A stretch of DNA of 64,000 bases from JAUNSR01 sp036655755 (lineage in GTDB: Bacteria > Bacteroidota > Bacteroidia > Bacteroidales > JAUNSR01): NCBI GenBank assembly GCA_036655755.1, contig JAVVPN010000002.1, positions 17,842-81,841 on the forward strand. The letters run 5' to 3'. This document shows, piece after piece, positions 9,222 to 18,775 of this stretch (position 1 is the stretch's first letter; every line of letters starts with the position of its first letter). A model generated the notes under the pieces. The model was given only the letters and a program-made list of their open reading frames with translations, searched no databases and was not told where the DNA came from. Position numbers and translations under genes: made by a program.

Positions 9222-10553
9222 TTATCCCTGATTCTCTAGAATAAGATAGTAATATTGATCGTTTTCAAAGGCTTCGCTTACATGTAGGCCAATCTCTTCG
9301 AATCGTTTTTTCTGATTTTCGGCTGATAAAAGCAGAGAGGTTTGCAGTCTGTCATCTTTGCCGGTATGGAGTTTGTTCAAAAACTCTCTACTCTGATCAT
9401 GGGCAATCATAAGTTTCCCTCCCGGAGTAAGATGTTGCATCAGGCGAGTAATCGTGTTTGATTTTTTCTCAATATGAGGAAAGACTGAAAAAAGAATAAT
9501 CTTATCGAATTTATCCCCTAAATGCGACGTTTCAATATCCATGATCTGAAAATGCACATTTTCTTTCATTGCAAATTTTTTGCGGGCTTCCAGAATCATT
9601 TCCGGTGAGATGTCTACGCCTAGAATGCTTCCTTTCGGACTTCTTTTTTCGAGGTAAGGAATCAAAATACCAGTTCCTGTGCCTACATCCAGAATATGAT
9701 CCTCCGGAGTTATGTTTAGTTTTTCCAAAAGAAAGTTGATTTTATCCGGATTTACATGGTTGGTAATATCCCAATGCGCGGCTCGTTCATCGAAAAAGGA
9801 CCGTTGGGGGGCGATGGGTTGAATTTCAGCCAACGATTTCATAATCCAGTTACACCACTCATCCACACCTTCTCCTGTGGTTGCTGATACTTCGAAGATG
9901 GTAAGTTTTGGGTTTACTTTGAGTAGGTTCTCTTTCAAAGTCTCTATATTGGCGTTCAGATATGGCAGCAGGTCAATCTTATTGATTACACAGATGTCTG
10001 ATTCATAAAACATCTGAGGGTATTTAAGGGGCTTGTCGTCTCCTTCTGTAGTACTGATTATCACGACTTTCTTGTTTTCGCCCAAAGCGAATATCGCTGG
10101 ACAAACCAGATTACCCACATTTTCGATAAACAGTAATGATCCGTTATCCGGGTTCAGACGCGTCACGGCATTATATACCATTTCAGATTCAAGATGACAA
10201 CCGTTACCTGTATTTATCTGTATTGCCGGAATACCATATGTGCGGATTCGGTCAGCATCGTTAGAGGTTTGCTGATCACCTTCTATTACATAGATATATA
10301 CTTGATCGGCCAGTTTTTGAATTGTCTTTTCGAGCAATGTTGTTTTTCCGGATCCGGGCGAGCTCATCAGGTTGAGAGCAAAAATATTTCGGGCTGCTAA
10401 ATATCCTTTTACTCGCTCTGCGATTGTATTATTCCGTGTCAGAATATCCTCTTCAAGTACGATTTTACCATGATCTTCATGGGTATGATTATGGTCATGG
10501 TCTGAATGGTGATGATGGTGTTCGGATGGGCCACATCCACAAGTACTACACAT
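9222..10553 (-). CDS. hypB: HypB nickel-insertion GTPase fused to a SAM-dependent methyltransferase
   Basis: 443 residues where HypB alone is about 220-290. The N-terminus has the CSTCGCG nickel site and a His-rich stretch (ten His in residues 12-28). The G domain follows: P-loop SSPGSGKTT at 64-72, metal-site C120-H121 and C151, and NKID at 191-194. Up to about residue 245 this is a complete HypB, which delivers nickel to the hydrogenase large subunit using GTP. Residues 253-443 form a second domain: FFDERAAHWD, then motif I DVGTGTG (289-295) and LTPGGKLMIAHD, typical of class I SAM methyltransferases. Both domains lie in one uninterrupted frame. The gene is last in the leftward hypF-hypA-hypB unit. 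The substrate of the methyltransferase is unknown. Confidence 0.93.
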   Translation of the reverse strand: MCSTCGCGPSEHHHHHSDHDHNHTHEDHGKIVLEEDILTRNNTIAERVKGYLAARNIFALNLMSSPGSGKTTLLEKTIQKLADQVYIYVIEGDQQTSNDADRIRTYGIPAIQINTGNGCHLESEMVYNAVTRLNPDNGSLLFIENVGNLVCPAIFALGENKKVVIISTTEGDDKPLKYPQMFYESDICVINKIDLLPYLNANIETLKENLLKVNPKLTIFEVSATTGEGVDEWCNWIMKSLAEIQPIAPQRSFFDERAAHWDITNHVNPDKINFLLEKLNITPEDHILDVGTGTGILIPYLEKRSPKGSILGVDISPEMILEARKKFAMKENVHFQIMDIETSHLGDKFDKIILFSVFPHIEKKSNTITRLMQHLTPGGKLMIAHDQSREFLNKLHTGKDDRLQTSLLLSAENQKKRFEEIGLHVSEAFENDQYYYLILENQG

Positions 10554-10563
10554 ATATTATAAA

Positions 10564-10905
10564 TTAATCGATTAGTAATGATTTTAATTTTAACTCTTTA
10601 CCGGCAATTAAGGTTCGGTCGAACGAACCACAGGCTGGGCACATTTCCAGTAATTCACGGACAGAATACTCATCTCCGCATTGATTGCATCTGCATTTTC
10701 CGTCTAGCGGATGAATTAAGACTTTACATCCTTCTAATTCTGTATTTCGTACTACAGATTCGAGTACGAATGATAAAGCTTCCGTATCTACCCCCGAAAG
10801 TTTTCCCACTTCAATCTCAATTTCCGTCACCCTTTGTGCGTGGTGAGATTGGGCCTCTTTTTGAGCAAGCTCTAAAATGCTCAGAGCAATTGATAATTCA
10901 TGCAT
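10564..10905 (-). CDS. hypA: Hydrogenase nickel incorporation protein HypA
   Basis: 113 residues starting MHELSIALSI, where His2 is the known nickel ligand. The zinc site is formed by CRCNQC and CPACG. HypA works with HypB to load nickel into the hydrogenase large-subunit precursor in the cytoplasm. The length is typical. The start overlaps the hypF stop by 8 bp and the stop is 10 bp before the HypB-fusion gene, so this is a tight operon. Confidence 0.96.
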   Translation of the reverse strand: MHELSIALSILELAQKEAQSHHAQRVTEIEIEVGKLSGVDTEALSFVLESVVRNTELEGCKVLIHPLDGKCRCNQCGDEYSVRELLEMCPACGSFDRTLIAGKELKLKSLLID

Positions 10906-13180
10906 ATTCTTTTTTTCTTAAGGATGCCGCAATACAAATTTGACCTAAAGAGATACCTCCGTCGTTTGCTGGATATAATTGGGGGACAACTGGGCTAAAG
11001 CCTCTTTTTGTTAATCCTTTTTCCACTTGCTCGGAAAGTCGTCTGTTTTGAAAACACCCTCCGGTAAGAATTACTTCGCGTGGGAGATCATATTTTTGGA
11101 AAATAAGTTCGGTCTGCTGTAATAATTGTTGAGCAAATGTATTGTGAAACTTTGCCGCTATCAGGGATGTCCGTACCCCTTTCTGAACATCTTCTGCTAT
11201 ATGGTTTAACAAAGAACAACATTTAAGTGGGTTTAGTTCGTCGATCGGGTAACGGAGTTGATAATTGTCCTCAGCCAGATGCTCAAGGCGAAGCGGGGCT
11301 TCAGCCTGAAAAGAAGCGATGTCGCAACACCCCAGCATGGCAGAAACCGCATCAAACAATCGTCCTGCACCGCAACTTTGAGGAGCATTGATTTGTTGGC
11401 GTGTCATTTTACGAATCAACTCCATTTCGGGAGCATGTAAGTCCGCTATTTGTGCCGGAATAGGTATTTTATAGTGTTCCAAAAAAGCAATCGCAAGGCG
11501 CCAGGGTTCTTTTATGGCTTTATCTCCTCCCGGAATCGGGATGTAATCCAGATGTGCTTCGCGCGAGAATTGTTCATGGTCGCAAATAAGAAATTCCCCT
11601 CCCCATATTTTTCCATCTGTCCCAAATCCTGTCCCATCTAAAACAATCGCAAGATGATTTCCCGATAGATGATTCTCTTCCATACAAGCAACCGCATGAG
11701 CATGGTGGTGTTGAACCATATATAATTGTCCATTCGATTCTGATGCTAGTTTGGCTGCATGTCGGGTTGAAAAATAATCAGGATGCATATCACATACGTA
11801 TGTGGTAGGAGAGAACCTGAAAAGGCGGCAGAAGTGGCGAATTGCTTCTTTATAAAAATCGAGTGTTTCTATATTTTTAAGATCGCCGATGTATTGGCTC
11901 AGAATTGCTTCGTTGTCTTTGCCAATAGCGAATGTGTTTACTTTTTCGGGACCAAACGCCAGGATTCCTTCCATGTATAGGGCGCTTTTATGAGTAGTGG
12001 GTACATATCCCCGTGAGCGACGTAAAATACGGGGTGTATCATTAATTAATTGTATAATTGAATCATCCGTTCTGTTTACAATTTCGCGGTCATGATCACC
12101 TTGTAGATGACATTCCGGAAGAAGTTTTGCTGAGGCTTCCTGATTATCCGTAATAATGGGTTCGTCATGAAGGTTCCCGCTTGTAAATATCAGGGCATCC
12201 GTTTTAAGCTGCTCAAAAAGTAGATAATGGGCCGGTAAATATGGAAGTACCACCCCGAAGGTATCTAATCCGCCATTTATACTGGTATTTAATTCTTTTT
12301 CCGGTTTGCGGTGTAATAATACAATCGGCCTTTGCCAGGAGGTAAGCGCTTTTTCTTCTTCTTTTGAAAGAATCATATACTTTCTAACCTCGTTTTCAGA
12401 ACGAAACATCAAAGCAAATGGTTTTGCATCGCGTTTTTTAAGGCTGCGCATCTGTAATACCGCTTTCGGATTAAATGCATCACAGATCAGGTTATATCCC
12501 CCTAATCCTTTTAGGGATAATAGTTCGCCATTTTCTATATGACCAGCCAACCGTTGAAAAAAATGATCGGGAGATACATAATTATGGAGCAGAGTCCCCT
12601 CTTTATTTAATTGGGTGAGATAATAAGAGGGCCCACAAGTGTTGCATGCCGTTGGTTGAGCATGAAACCGTCTGTCTGTTATTTTAACATATTCTTCAAA
12701 ACACTCAGGGCACATCGAATAAGGTTGCATTGAAGTGTGTGTACGATCATACGGTAATTCGCGGATAATGCTAAAGCGTGGACCACAGTGTGTACAATTA
12801 ATAAAAGGATAATCTATACGTCTTACCTGTTGCTTCATGTCATTCAGGCAATCTGTGCATACGGCAATATCAGGTGATACATGCGTAACGCGGTCGGAAA
12901 CAGAATCGCTATGGGAAATCGTAAACTCCTTCCGATAAGGGATCCCGTCCAGTACTTCCACGCTGATTTTATTAATATCCGAAGCGAATGGTTTCTCTTT
13001 CTGTATACGCTTTAAAAAAAGATTTTTATCTGTTTCTGAAGCTTCAATTTCAATATTTACCCCCTCATTATTATTATGCACTTCGCCGTTAAGATGCATC
13101 TCGAGGGCAATGCGATAAATAAAGGGCCGGAAACCAACTCCCTGAACTAATCCGATAATGTGAATACGATAAATGTGCAT
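10898..13180 (-). CDS. hypF: Carbamoyltransferase HypF
   Basis: 760 residues from the ATG at 13178-13180. Domain order is acylphosphatase (GLVQGVGFRPF near the start), two Cys4 zinc fingers (CTDC..CTHCGPRF and CPEC..CNTCGPSY), a YrdC-like domain, and a Kae1-like carbamoyltransferase domain (QHHHAHAVACM, VLDGTGFGTDG). HypF makes thiocarboxamide on the HypE C-terminal cysteine from carbamoyl phosphate, the source of the active-site cyanide ligands. The open frame extends 70 codons upstream, but that part overlaps hypC on the other strand and precedes the family start, so I exclude it. The gene is divergent from hypC across 88 bp. Confidence 0.96.
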   Translation of the reverse strand: MHIYRIHIIGLVQGVGFRPFIYRIALEMHLNGEVHNNNEGVNIEIEASETDKNLFLKRIQKEKPFASDINKISVEVLDGIPYRKEFTISHSDSVSDRVTHVSPDIAVCTDCLNDMKQQVRRIDYPFINCTHCGPRFSIIRELPYDRTHTSMQPYSMCPECFEEYVKITDRRFHAQPTACNTCGPSYYLTQLNKEGTLLHNYVSPDHFFQRLAGHIENGELLSLKGLGGYNLICDAFNPKAVLQMRSLKKRDAKPFALMFRSENEVRKYMILSKEEEKALTSWQRPIVLLHRKPEKELNTSINGGLDTFGVVLPYLPAHYLLFEQLKTDALIFTSGNLHDEPIITDNQEASAKLLPECHLQGDHDREIVNRTDDSIIQLINDTPRILRRSRGYVPTTHKSALYMEGILAFGPEKVNTFAIGKDNEAILSQYIGDLKNIETLDFYKEAIRHFCRLFRFSPTTYVCDMHPDYFSTRHAAKLASESNGQLYMVQHHHAHAVACMEENHLSGNHLAIVLDGTGFGTDGKIWGGEFLICDHEQFSREAHLDYIPIPGGDKAIKEPWRLAIAFLEHYKIPIPAQIADLHAPEMELIRKMTRQQINAPQSCGAGRLFDAVSAMLGCCDIASFQAEAPLRLEHLAEDNYQLRYPIDELNPLKCCSLLNHIAEDVQKGVRTSLIAAKFHNTFAQQLLQQTELIFQKYDLPREVILTGGCFQNRRLSEQVEKGLTKRGFSPVVPQLYPANDGGISLGQICIAASLRKKEYA

Positions 13181-13268
13181 GGCAAATATTGTTGAGTACA
13201 GAATTAAACAATCCTTAAAGGGAGTTTGTTTAATTGTCGAAATTTTGATAAACAAAAAATAAGAAGCT

Positions 13269-13520
13269 ATGTGTTTGGCTATACCTGGAAAAATCATCTC
13301 CATAGATACATCCATTCCCGACCTGAAGATGGCCCGTGTGGATTTTGGAGGTGTTATAAAAAATATCTGTATAGAATGGACGGATGCCAAGGTCGACGAA
13401 TATATCCTTGCGCATGCGGGCGTAGCGCTTTGTAAAGTGGATACACAGGAAGCGCTAAAATCAATTGATGCTTTTCATAAGATCATGATTGATCTTGAAT
13501 TGCCGGCTTCGCTTTCATAA
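13269..13520 (+). CDS. hypC: Hydrogenase assembly chaperone HypC
   Basis: 83 residues beginning MCLAIPGKIISID. The N-terminal Met-Cys is the signature of HypC, whose Cys2 binds the Fe(CN)2CO unit together with HypD and hands it to the large subunit. It is the first gene of the rightward operon and ends 2 bp before hypD. No clear TAnnTTTG element was found in the 88 bp shared with hypF. Confidence 0.95.
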   Translation: MCLAIPGKIISIDTSIPDLKMARVDFGGVIKNICIEWTDAKVDEYILAHAGVALCKVDTQEALKSIDAFHKIMIDLELPASLS

Positions 13521-13522
13521 AG

Positions 13523-14629
13523 ATGAGTATCATGGAAATGGCATTACCTACTTTCAGAGAGAAAGAGTATGTAGAAACGTTGTTAAAAGCGATTAGAAAG
13601 CGAAGCGATGCTCCCTGGTCGATTATGGAAATTTGTGGTGGTCAGACCCATGCGATAGCCCGGTATCGGTTGGAAGAGTTACTTCCGGCCAATATCCGTT
13701 TGATACATGGTCCCGGGTGTCCGGTATGTGTTACTTCAGAATCGACTGTAAAAGAAGCAATCGAAATAGCCTGTATGCCCAATGTGATTTTTACCACCTT
13801 TGGCGATATGCTGCGAGTGCCGGGCGGAGGAAACTCCCTGATGAGTGTCCGGGCAGCGGGTGCAGATGTAAGAATGGTATATTCCCCGTTGGATGCAGTT
13901 CGGTTAGCTGCTGAAAATCCGGATCGGGAAGTGGTCTTTTTTGGTATTGGTTTCGAGACTACCGCGCCTGTACATGCGCTGGCTATTCAGGAAGCCAGTC
14001 GTCTACAGCTCCGTAACTTCAGTGTATTATCATCTTTGGTATTGGTTCCGCCGGCTATCCGGGAATTGATGAAAGATCCCGAAAATCAGATTCAGGCACT
14101 TCTTGCAGCCGGGCATGTTTGTGCTGTGACGGGGTATCATGATTATCATCAGTTAGCCCTGAATAATCATTTACCTGTGAGCATAACAGGCTTTGAGCCG
14201 GCAGATATTTTATGGGGCATTTATAATTGTATAGATCAGCTTGAAAAAAAGGAATATAGCGTTCGTAATGCATATTCCCGGATGGTTAAAGAATAGGGTA
14301 ATGTTCGGGCAACCAGCTTAATGTCGCGGGTTTTTGAAACGTGCGACCGCGAGTGGAGAGGTCTGGGTGTTATTCCTGAAAGCGGATTAAGAATCCGTAA
14401 AGATTATGAACTATATGATACATCACTACGTTTTAAAATAAACCTGAAAGAGTCTCAAGAAAATAAAGAATGCCGGTCAGGGGAAGTTCTGAAAGGTAAA
14501 ATTACCCCTTTTGCTTGTCCTGCTTTTGGTACTTCTTGTACTCCTGACCATCCATTGGGGGCTGCTATGGTCTCTTCAGAAGGAGCCTGTGCGGCTTACT
14601 TTAAATATAATCCTATCATAAGAAAATAA
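13523..14629 (+). pseudogene. hypD: hypD interrupted by an in-frame amber codon
   Basis: HypD is the scaffold on which HypC and HypE assemble the Fe(CN)2CO centre. One continuous reading frame of 369 codons covers the family length (about 370), but codon 258 at 14294-14296 is TAG. Before it the sequence is a normal HypD: EICGGQTH with Cys38 and GPGCPVC with Cys66 and Cys69. After it, in the same frame, comes GNVRATSLMSRVFETCDREW, then the C-terminal cysteines (ECRSGEVLKG, FACPAFGTSC, EGACAAYF) that hold the [4Fe-4S] cluster. A product stopping at codon 257 would lack the whole cluster domain. A Met at 14321 could in principle restart translation. The reading frame itself is unshifted, so this is a single-base event, a sequencing error or readthrough. 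UAG ends several ordinary genes here. Confidence 0.9.
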
Positions 14630-14631
14630 GT

Positions 14632-15663
14632 ATGAATTGTCCTATACCTCATATTGATCCTACTACTATTCAGCTCTCTCATGGAGGAGGAGGGCGTATG
14701 ACTCACCAGTTAATAGCGAATCTTTTTTATCCTGCTTTTTCAAATCCATTGCTGAATGACCAGCATGATGGTGCCGTTTTTGATTGCGACGGAGCCCGAT
14801 TGGCTTATACGACCGATTCGTTTGTCGTGGACCCATTGTTTTTTAATGGCGGTAATATCGGAGATCTGGCTGTGAATGGAACAGTGAACGACCTTACATG
14901 CTGTGGTGCGAAACCGCTTTTCTTGACAGCCGCTTTTATTATAGAAGAAGGCTTTAGTATGGATCAGTTACGGCTTATTGTAAACTCTATGCGTGACGCA
15001 GCTCAAAAAGCCGGCATTTCTATTGTGACAGGCGACACCAAAGTCGTAGATAAAGGGAAGTGCGATAAAATATTTATTAATACGAGTGGAATCGGCATTG
15101 TACCCAAAGGATGTCGGATTCACCCCGACCAAATTGAACCCGGAGATGTGGTAATATTGAGTGGACCGATAGGAAAACATGGTATTTGTATTCTTTCGTC
15201 ACGTGAAAACCTTGGATTTGAAACGGCAATAGCAAGTGATACAGCTTCTCTCAATGGCATGATTGAGGCATTGCTCGATGAGATACCGGTACATGTCTTA
15301 CGCGATCCGACCCGGGGAGGAATATCTTCTACATTGAATGAAATAGCAGAAGCGGCAGGCATGCGTATCGTATTGGAAGAGGAGCAACTGCCGATTCCGG
15401 AAGAAGTTGCCTCCGCTTGTGATTTATTGGGAATCGATCCGCTGTATGTGGCAAATGAGGGTGTCATGATCATTATTGTCCGCGAAGAATATGTAAAGCG
15501 TACGCTACAAATCCTACACCGTTTTCCCGAAGGAAAAGATGCGGTAGCAGTTGGTCGGATAACCGAAAAGATTCCGGAAGGAGAAGTTGTTTTACATACC
15601 TATCTGGGTGGTAATAGAATTGTGGAGATGTTAAGTGGCGAACAATTACCGCGAATCTGCTGA
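14632..15663 (+). CDS. hypE: Hydrogenase maturation protein HypE
   Basis: A 343-residue PurM/AIRS-fold ATPase that dehydrates the carbamoylated C-terminal cysteine to thiocyanate. It starts with QLSHGGGGRMTHQLI and contains DTKVVDKGK and LRDPTRGGISSTLNEIA, the ATP-binding signatures. The protein ends in PRIC, the obligatory terminal cysteine that receives the carbamoyl group from HypF. It lies 2 bp after hypD, so it is translated from the same message despite the hypD stop. Confidence 0.97.
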   Translation: MNCPIPHIDPTTIQLSHGGGGRMTHQLIANLFYPAFSNPLLNDQHDGAVFDCDGARLAYTTDSFVVDPLFFNGGNIGDLAVNGTVNDLTCCGAKPLFLTAAFIIEEGFSMDQLRLIVNSMRDAAQKAGISIVTGDTKVVDKGKCDKIFINTSGIGIVPKGCRIHPDQIEPGDVVILSGPIGKHGICILSSRENLGFETAIASDTASLNGMIEALLDEIPVHVLRDPTRGGISSTLNEIAEAAGMRIVLEEEQLPIPEEVASACDLLGIDPLYVANEGVMIIIVREEYVKRTLQILHRFPEGKDAVAVGRITEKIPEGEVVLHTYLGGNRIVEMLSGEQLPRIC

Positions 15664-15784
15664 TAAAATAGAATTTAACGAATATAAATTAACCTGACCT
15701 TCAACTATGACAACTGTGCGCATATACTGTCCTTAATGCAGATACGGGAATTATAGGTCTGAAGTGTTTTAATTAGTAGGACAA
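15664..15784 (+). other. 121-bp leader before the hydrogenase structural genes
   Basis: The gap between hypE and the small subunit is the largest within the rightward hydrogenase cluster. I see no hairpin with a T-tract and no convincing TAnnTTTG element, so I cannot say whether the structural genes have their own promoter. Confidence 0.4.
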
Positions 15785-17020
15785 ATGAACGATAAAGAGC
15801 TGACCGCGTATCAACATTTACGCAAACGGGGTATATCCCGACGAGATTTCCTGAAGTTCTGCGGTATCATGGGGTCGATGCTTGGTCTTAAGGCATCCGG
15901 AGTAGAGCAGGTGATTGACGCTTTTATGACTAAACCTCGCATTCCTGTATTATGGGAGCATTTTCAGGAATGTACTTGTTGTAGTGAATCATTTGTAAGA
16001 TGTTCTCACCCTATTGTAGAACAAGTCTTGCTTGAAATGATCTCCCTCAATTATTCCGATTCATTAATGGCTGCAGCCGGTACCCAGGCTTTGGCTGTAG
16101 AAGAAGATACGATTAAAAATAACTACGGGAAATACATTCTTTTGGTGGAAGGTGCGGTACCGCTTGGGAATGAGGGTTTTTGTACCATTGGCGGGAAATC
16201 AGCACTAGATGTATTAGAACATGCGGCTTCGGGTGCCAAAGCAATTATCGCATGGGGTAACTGTGCTTCCTCCGGATGTATTCAGCATGCCCGACCAAAT
16301 CCTACCGATGCGCAGCCAATCCATAAAATCATTAAAGGGAAACCAATTATCAATGTGCAGGGATGTCCGCCAATCGCCGATGTCATGGCGGGTGTGATTA
16401 CCTATATGCTTACATTCGATAAAGTGCCCGAACTCGATCAGCAGTTGCGTCCGTTGGTATTTTATGGGCGTCGTATCCATGATACCTGTTATCGTCGTCC
16501 ATGTTATGATGCCGGTTTGTTCGTGCAGTCATTCGATGACGAAAATGCTAAGAAAGGATATTGTTTGTATTATATGGGTTGTAAGGGCCCGAATACCTTC
16601 AATTCTTGTGCGGTTATCAAATGGAATCTGGGTGTAAGCTATCCGATTCAATCAGGTCACGGATGTATTGGTTGTGCCGAACCGAATTTCTGGGATTATG
16701 AGCCATTCTATAAACATATTCCATATACTTATGGCTTTGGAGTAGAGTCAAATGCGGATAAAATTGGAGCAGGATTAGCCGGTATCGCCTTAGGTGGGGT
16801 AGCGGCTCATGCGATTGCTACCAATATTCGTAAACGGAAAATGATCAAGGGACATTTGGGTGAAGATTATACTATTAATCAGGAAGATACGCAAGAAACA
16901 TTAGCGCATCTTGAAAAAGAGCGAGATGAATTGCTTCAGAAGTCGGCAGATCTGCAAGCTCAGATAAAAGCAGGAGAAGCAGAAGCAAAAGATACTCCGG
17001 ATACAGAAATAAAGAAATAA
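15785..17020 (+). CDS. hyaA: [NiFe]-hydrogenase small subunit, six-cysteine proximal cluster type
   Basis: 411 residues with a twin-arginine signal (SRRDFLKFCG, 18-27), three iron-sulfur cluster sites, a membrane anchor at about 327-348 and an unusual charged, probably coiled-coil tail (368-400). Proximal cluster ligands are C63, C66, C160 and C194. Two extra cysteines, C65 (in ECTCC) and C165 (in WGNCASSGC), match the supernumerary Cys19 and Cys120 of E. coli Hyd-1, which form the [4Fe-3S] cluster of oxygen-tolerant group 1d enzymes. The distal site uses H232, C235, C260 and C266; the medial site uses C275, C294 and C297. The protein passes electrons from the NiFe centre to cytochrome b at the outer face of the inner membrane. 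Confidence 0.96.
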   Translation: MNDKELTAYQHLRKRGISRRDFLKFCGIMGSMLGLKASGVEQVIDAFMTKPRIPVLWEHFQECTCCSESFVRCSHPIVEQVLLEMISLNYSDSLMAAAGTQALAVEEDTIKNNYGKYILLVEGAVPLGNEGFCTIGGKSALDVLEHAASGAKAIIAWGNCASSGCIQHARPNPTDAQPIHKIIKGKPIINVQGCPPIADVMAGVITYMLTFDKVPELDQQLRPLVFYGRRIHDTCYRRPCYDAGLFVQSFDDENAKKGYCLYYMGCKGPNTFNSCAVIKWNLGVSYPIQSGHGCIGCAEPNFWDYEPFYKHIPYTYGFGVESNADKIGAGLAGIALGGVAAHAIATNIRKRKMIKGHLGEDYTINQEDTQETLAHLEKERDELLQKSADLQAQIKAGEAEAKDTPDTEIKK

Positions 17021-17042
17021 TAAATTCATATAAAATACGATT

Positions 17043-18761
17043 ATGGCAAAAAGAGTTGTCGTTGACCCGGTTACCCGTATCGAAGGGCATCTGCGAATTG
17101 AAGCGGATGTTGAAAACGGTGTGATTACGGATGCTTTTAGTTCCGGTACTATGATTCGTGGTATCGAATTAATCGTAAAAGACCGTGACCCGAGAGACGC
17201 ATGGGCTTTTGTAGCACGTGTCTGTGGAGTTTGTACCTCAATACATGGGTTGGCAGGAGTACGTGTTATTGAAAATGCCCTTGATATTACAGTTCCCCCG
17301 AATGCAGAGCAGGTCAGAAACCTCATGCAGGCAGCATTATTTGTGCAGGACCACCTTTTTCACTTTTATACATTACAGGCTTTTGACTGGGTAGATATTA
17401 TGTCTGCTTTGAAAGGCGATCCACAGGAAGCAGCGGATATAGCAGCTTCAATCTCCTCCTGGCCTAAAAACTCAAAGGCCGATTTCCAGATGATGCTTGA
17501 AAAATTGAAAAAATTTGCCGAAAGCGGGCAATTGGGATTCTTGTCGAACGGTTATTGGGGGCATCCTGCCTATAAACTATCTCCGTCTGTTAATTTGATG
17601 GCAGTTACCCATTATTTCCAGACTTTCGAAGAAATGAAGGATGTGGTGCGTATTCAGACGGTATTTGGCGGTAAGAACCCTCACCCGAACTATCTGGTGG
17701 GAGGTATGGGATGTGCCGTGAATATGGATGATCCGAGCGCGATTAATCTTGAGCGATTAAGTTGGGTGGCAAATATTATTCAGCGCGCGCAGTTGTTCGT
17801 TTCGCAGGTATATGTGCCGGATGCAATCGCCATCCTTTCACAATATCCGGAGTGGACTCATATTGGCGGAGGATTACGTAATTACCTAGCTTACGGCGAC
17901 TTCCCAATGGGTAATTATGGAGAGGTGGAAACTTATAAGATGCCACGAGGCATAATTCTCGATCGCGATCTGAGTAAGATACATGAATTTGATCCGACTG
18001 CCATGGATGGATTACAGGAGTTTGTATCTCACTCCTGGTACAATTATACAGATGGTAAAAATGTTGGTTTGCATCCGTCGGTAGGTCAAACTATTCCTAA
18101 CTATACAGGTCCGAAACCTCCTTATGATTATCTGGATGTAGAAAAGTCATACAGCTGGATTAAGACACCGCGTTATAAAGGGATGCCGATGGAATCGGGA
18201 CCGTTAGCCCGTATGTTAGTGGGATATGCCGCCGATACGCCGGGTTATCGCGAACTGATGGATCTGAGCCTGGCTAAAATGAAATTTCCGTTCGAAGCGA
18301 TGTATTCTACCGTAGGGCGTTCATTGGCACGTGCACTGGAAGCCGAAATGGTAGCCAATTGGATGTCTGACTTTTACATGGCATTGTTAGGTAATATCCG
18401 TAAAGGCGACGAGCGTATGTTTGTGGGGGATAAATGGGAGCCTGAAACCTGGCCGGCTGAAGCGTCCGGTTACTGTCTGACAGAGGCTCCGCGCGGAGCC
18501 CTGGCACATTATGCTTCCATAAAGGATAAGCGTATCAGTAACTATCAGATGATTATGCCAACTACATGGAATGGTTCCCCGCGCGATGATAAAGGACAGC
18601 ACTCAGCTTATGAGGCGTCACTTATCGGAACACCTGTCCATGATCCGGATATTCCTCTCGAAATCATTCGTACGGTTCATTCATTCGACCCTTGTCTTGC
18701 TTGTGCCGTTCATCTGTATGACGAGAAAGGAGAATATATCCACCAGGTTGAAACCAAATAA
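17043..18761 (+). CDS. hyaB: [NiFe]-hydrogenase large (catalytic) subunit
   Basis: 572 residues carrying the NiFe active site. The L1 motif RVCGVC supplies C61 and C64, and the L2 motif DPCLACAVH supplies C551 and C554. The 15-residue extension after H557 (L558-K572) is the peptide removed by the maturation protease once nickel is inserted. The sequence resembles membrane-bound uptake hydrogenases (group 1), which oxidise H2 in the periplasm. It is exported bound to the Tat-signal-bearing small subunit, encoded 22 bp upstream. Confidence 0.97.
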   Translation: MAKRVVVDPVTRIEGHLRIEADVENGVITDAFSSGTMIRGIELIVKDRDPRDAWAFVARVCGVCTSIHGLAGVRVIENALDITVPPNAEQVRNLMQAALFVQDHLFHFYTLQAFDWVDIMSALKGDPQEAADIAASISSWPKNSKADFQMMLEKLKKFAESGQLGFLSNGYWGHPAYKLSPSVNLMAVTHYFQTFEEMKDVVRIQTVFGGKNPHPNYLVGGMGCAVNMDDPSAINLERLSWVANIIQRAQLFVSQVYVPDAIAILSQYPEWTHIGGGLRNYLAYGDFPMGNYGEVETYKMPRGIILDRDLSKIHEFDPTAMDGLQEFVSHSWYNYTDGKNVGLHPSVGQTIPNYTGPKPPYDYLDVEKSYSWIKTPRYKGMPMESGPLARMLVGYAADTPGYRELMDLSLAKMKFPFEAMYSTVGRSLARALEAEMVANWMSDFYMALLGNIRKGDERMFVGDKWEPETWPAEASGYCLTEAPRGALAHYASIKDKRISNYQMIMPTTWNGSPRDDKGQHSAYEASLIGTPVHDPDIPLEIIRTVHSFDPCLACAVHLYDEKGEYIHQVETK

Positions 18762-18775
18762 CACTATGTATAATT

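Noticed and set aside
13181..13390. Extension of the hypF frame upstream by 70 codons
   Set aside because: It overlaps hypC on the opposite strand, lies before the conserved acylphosphatase start, and has no family support.
14294..14296. Pyrrolysine or reassigned UAG in hypD
   Set aside because: UAG ends several normal genes in the window (7436-7438, 39564-39566, 41954-41956), no pyrrolysine machinery is seen, and the position is not an active-site residue of HypD.
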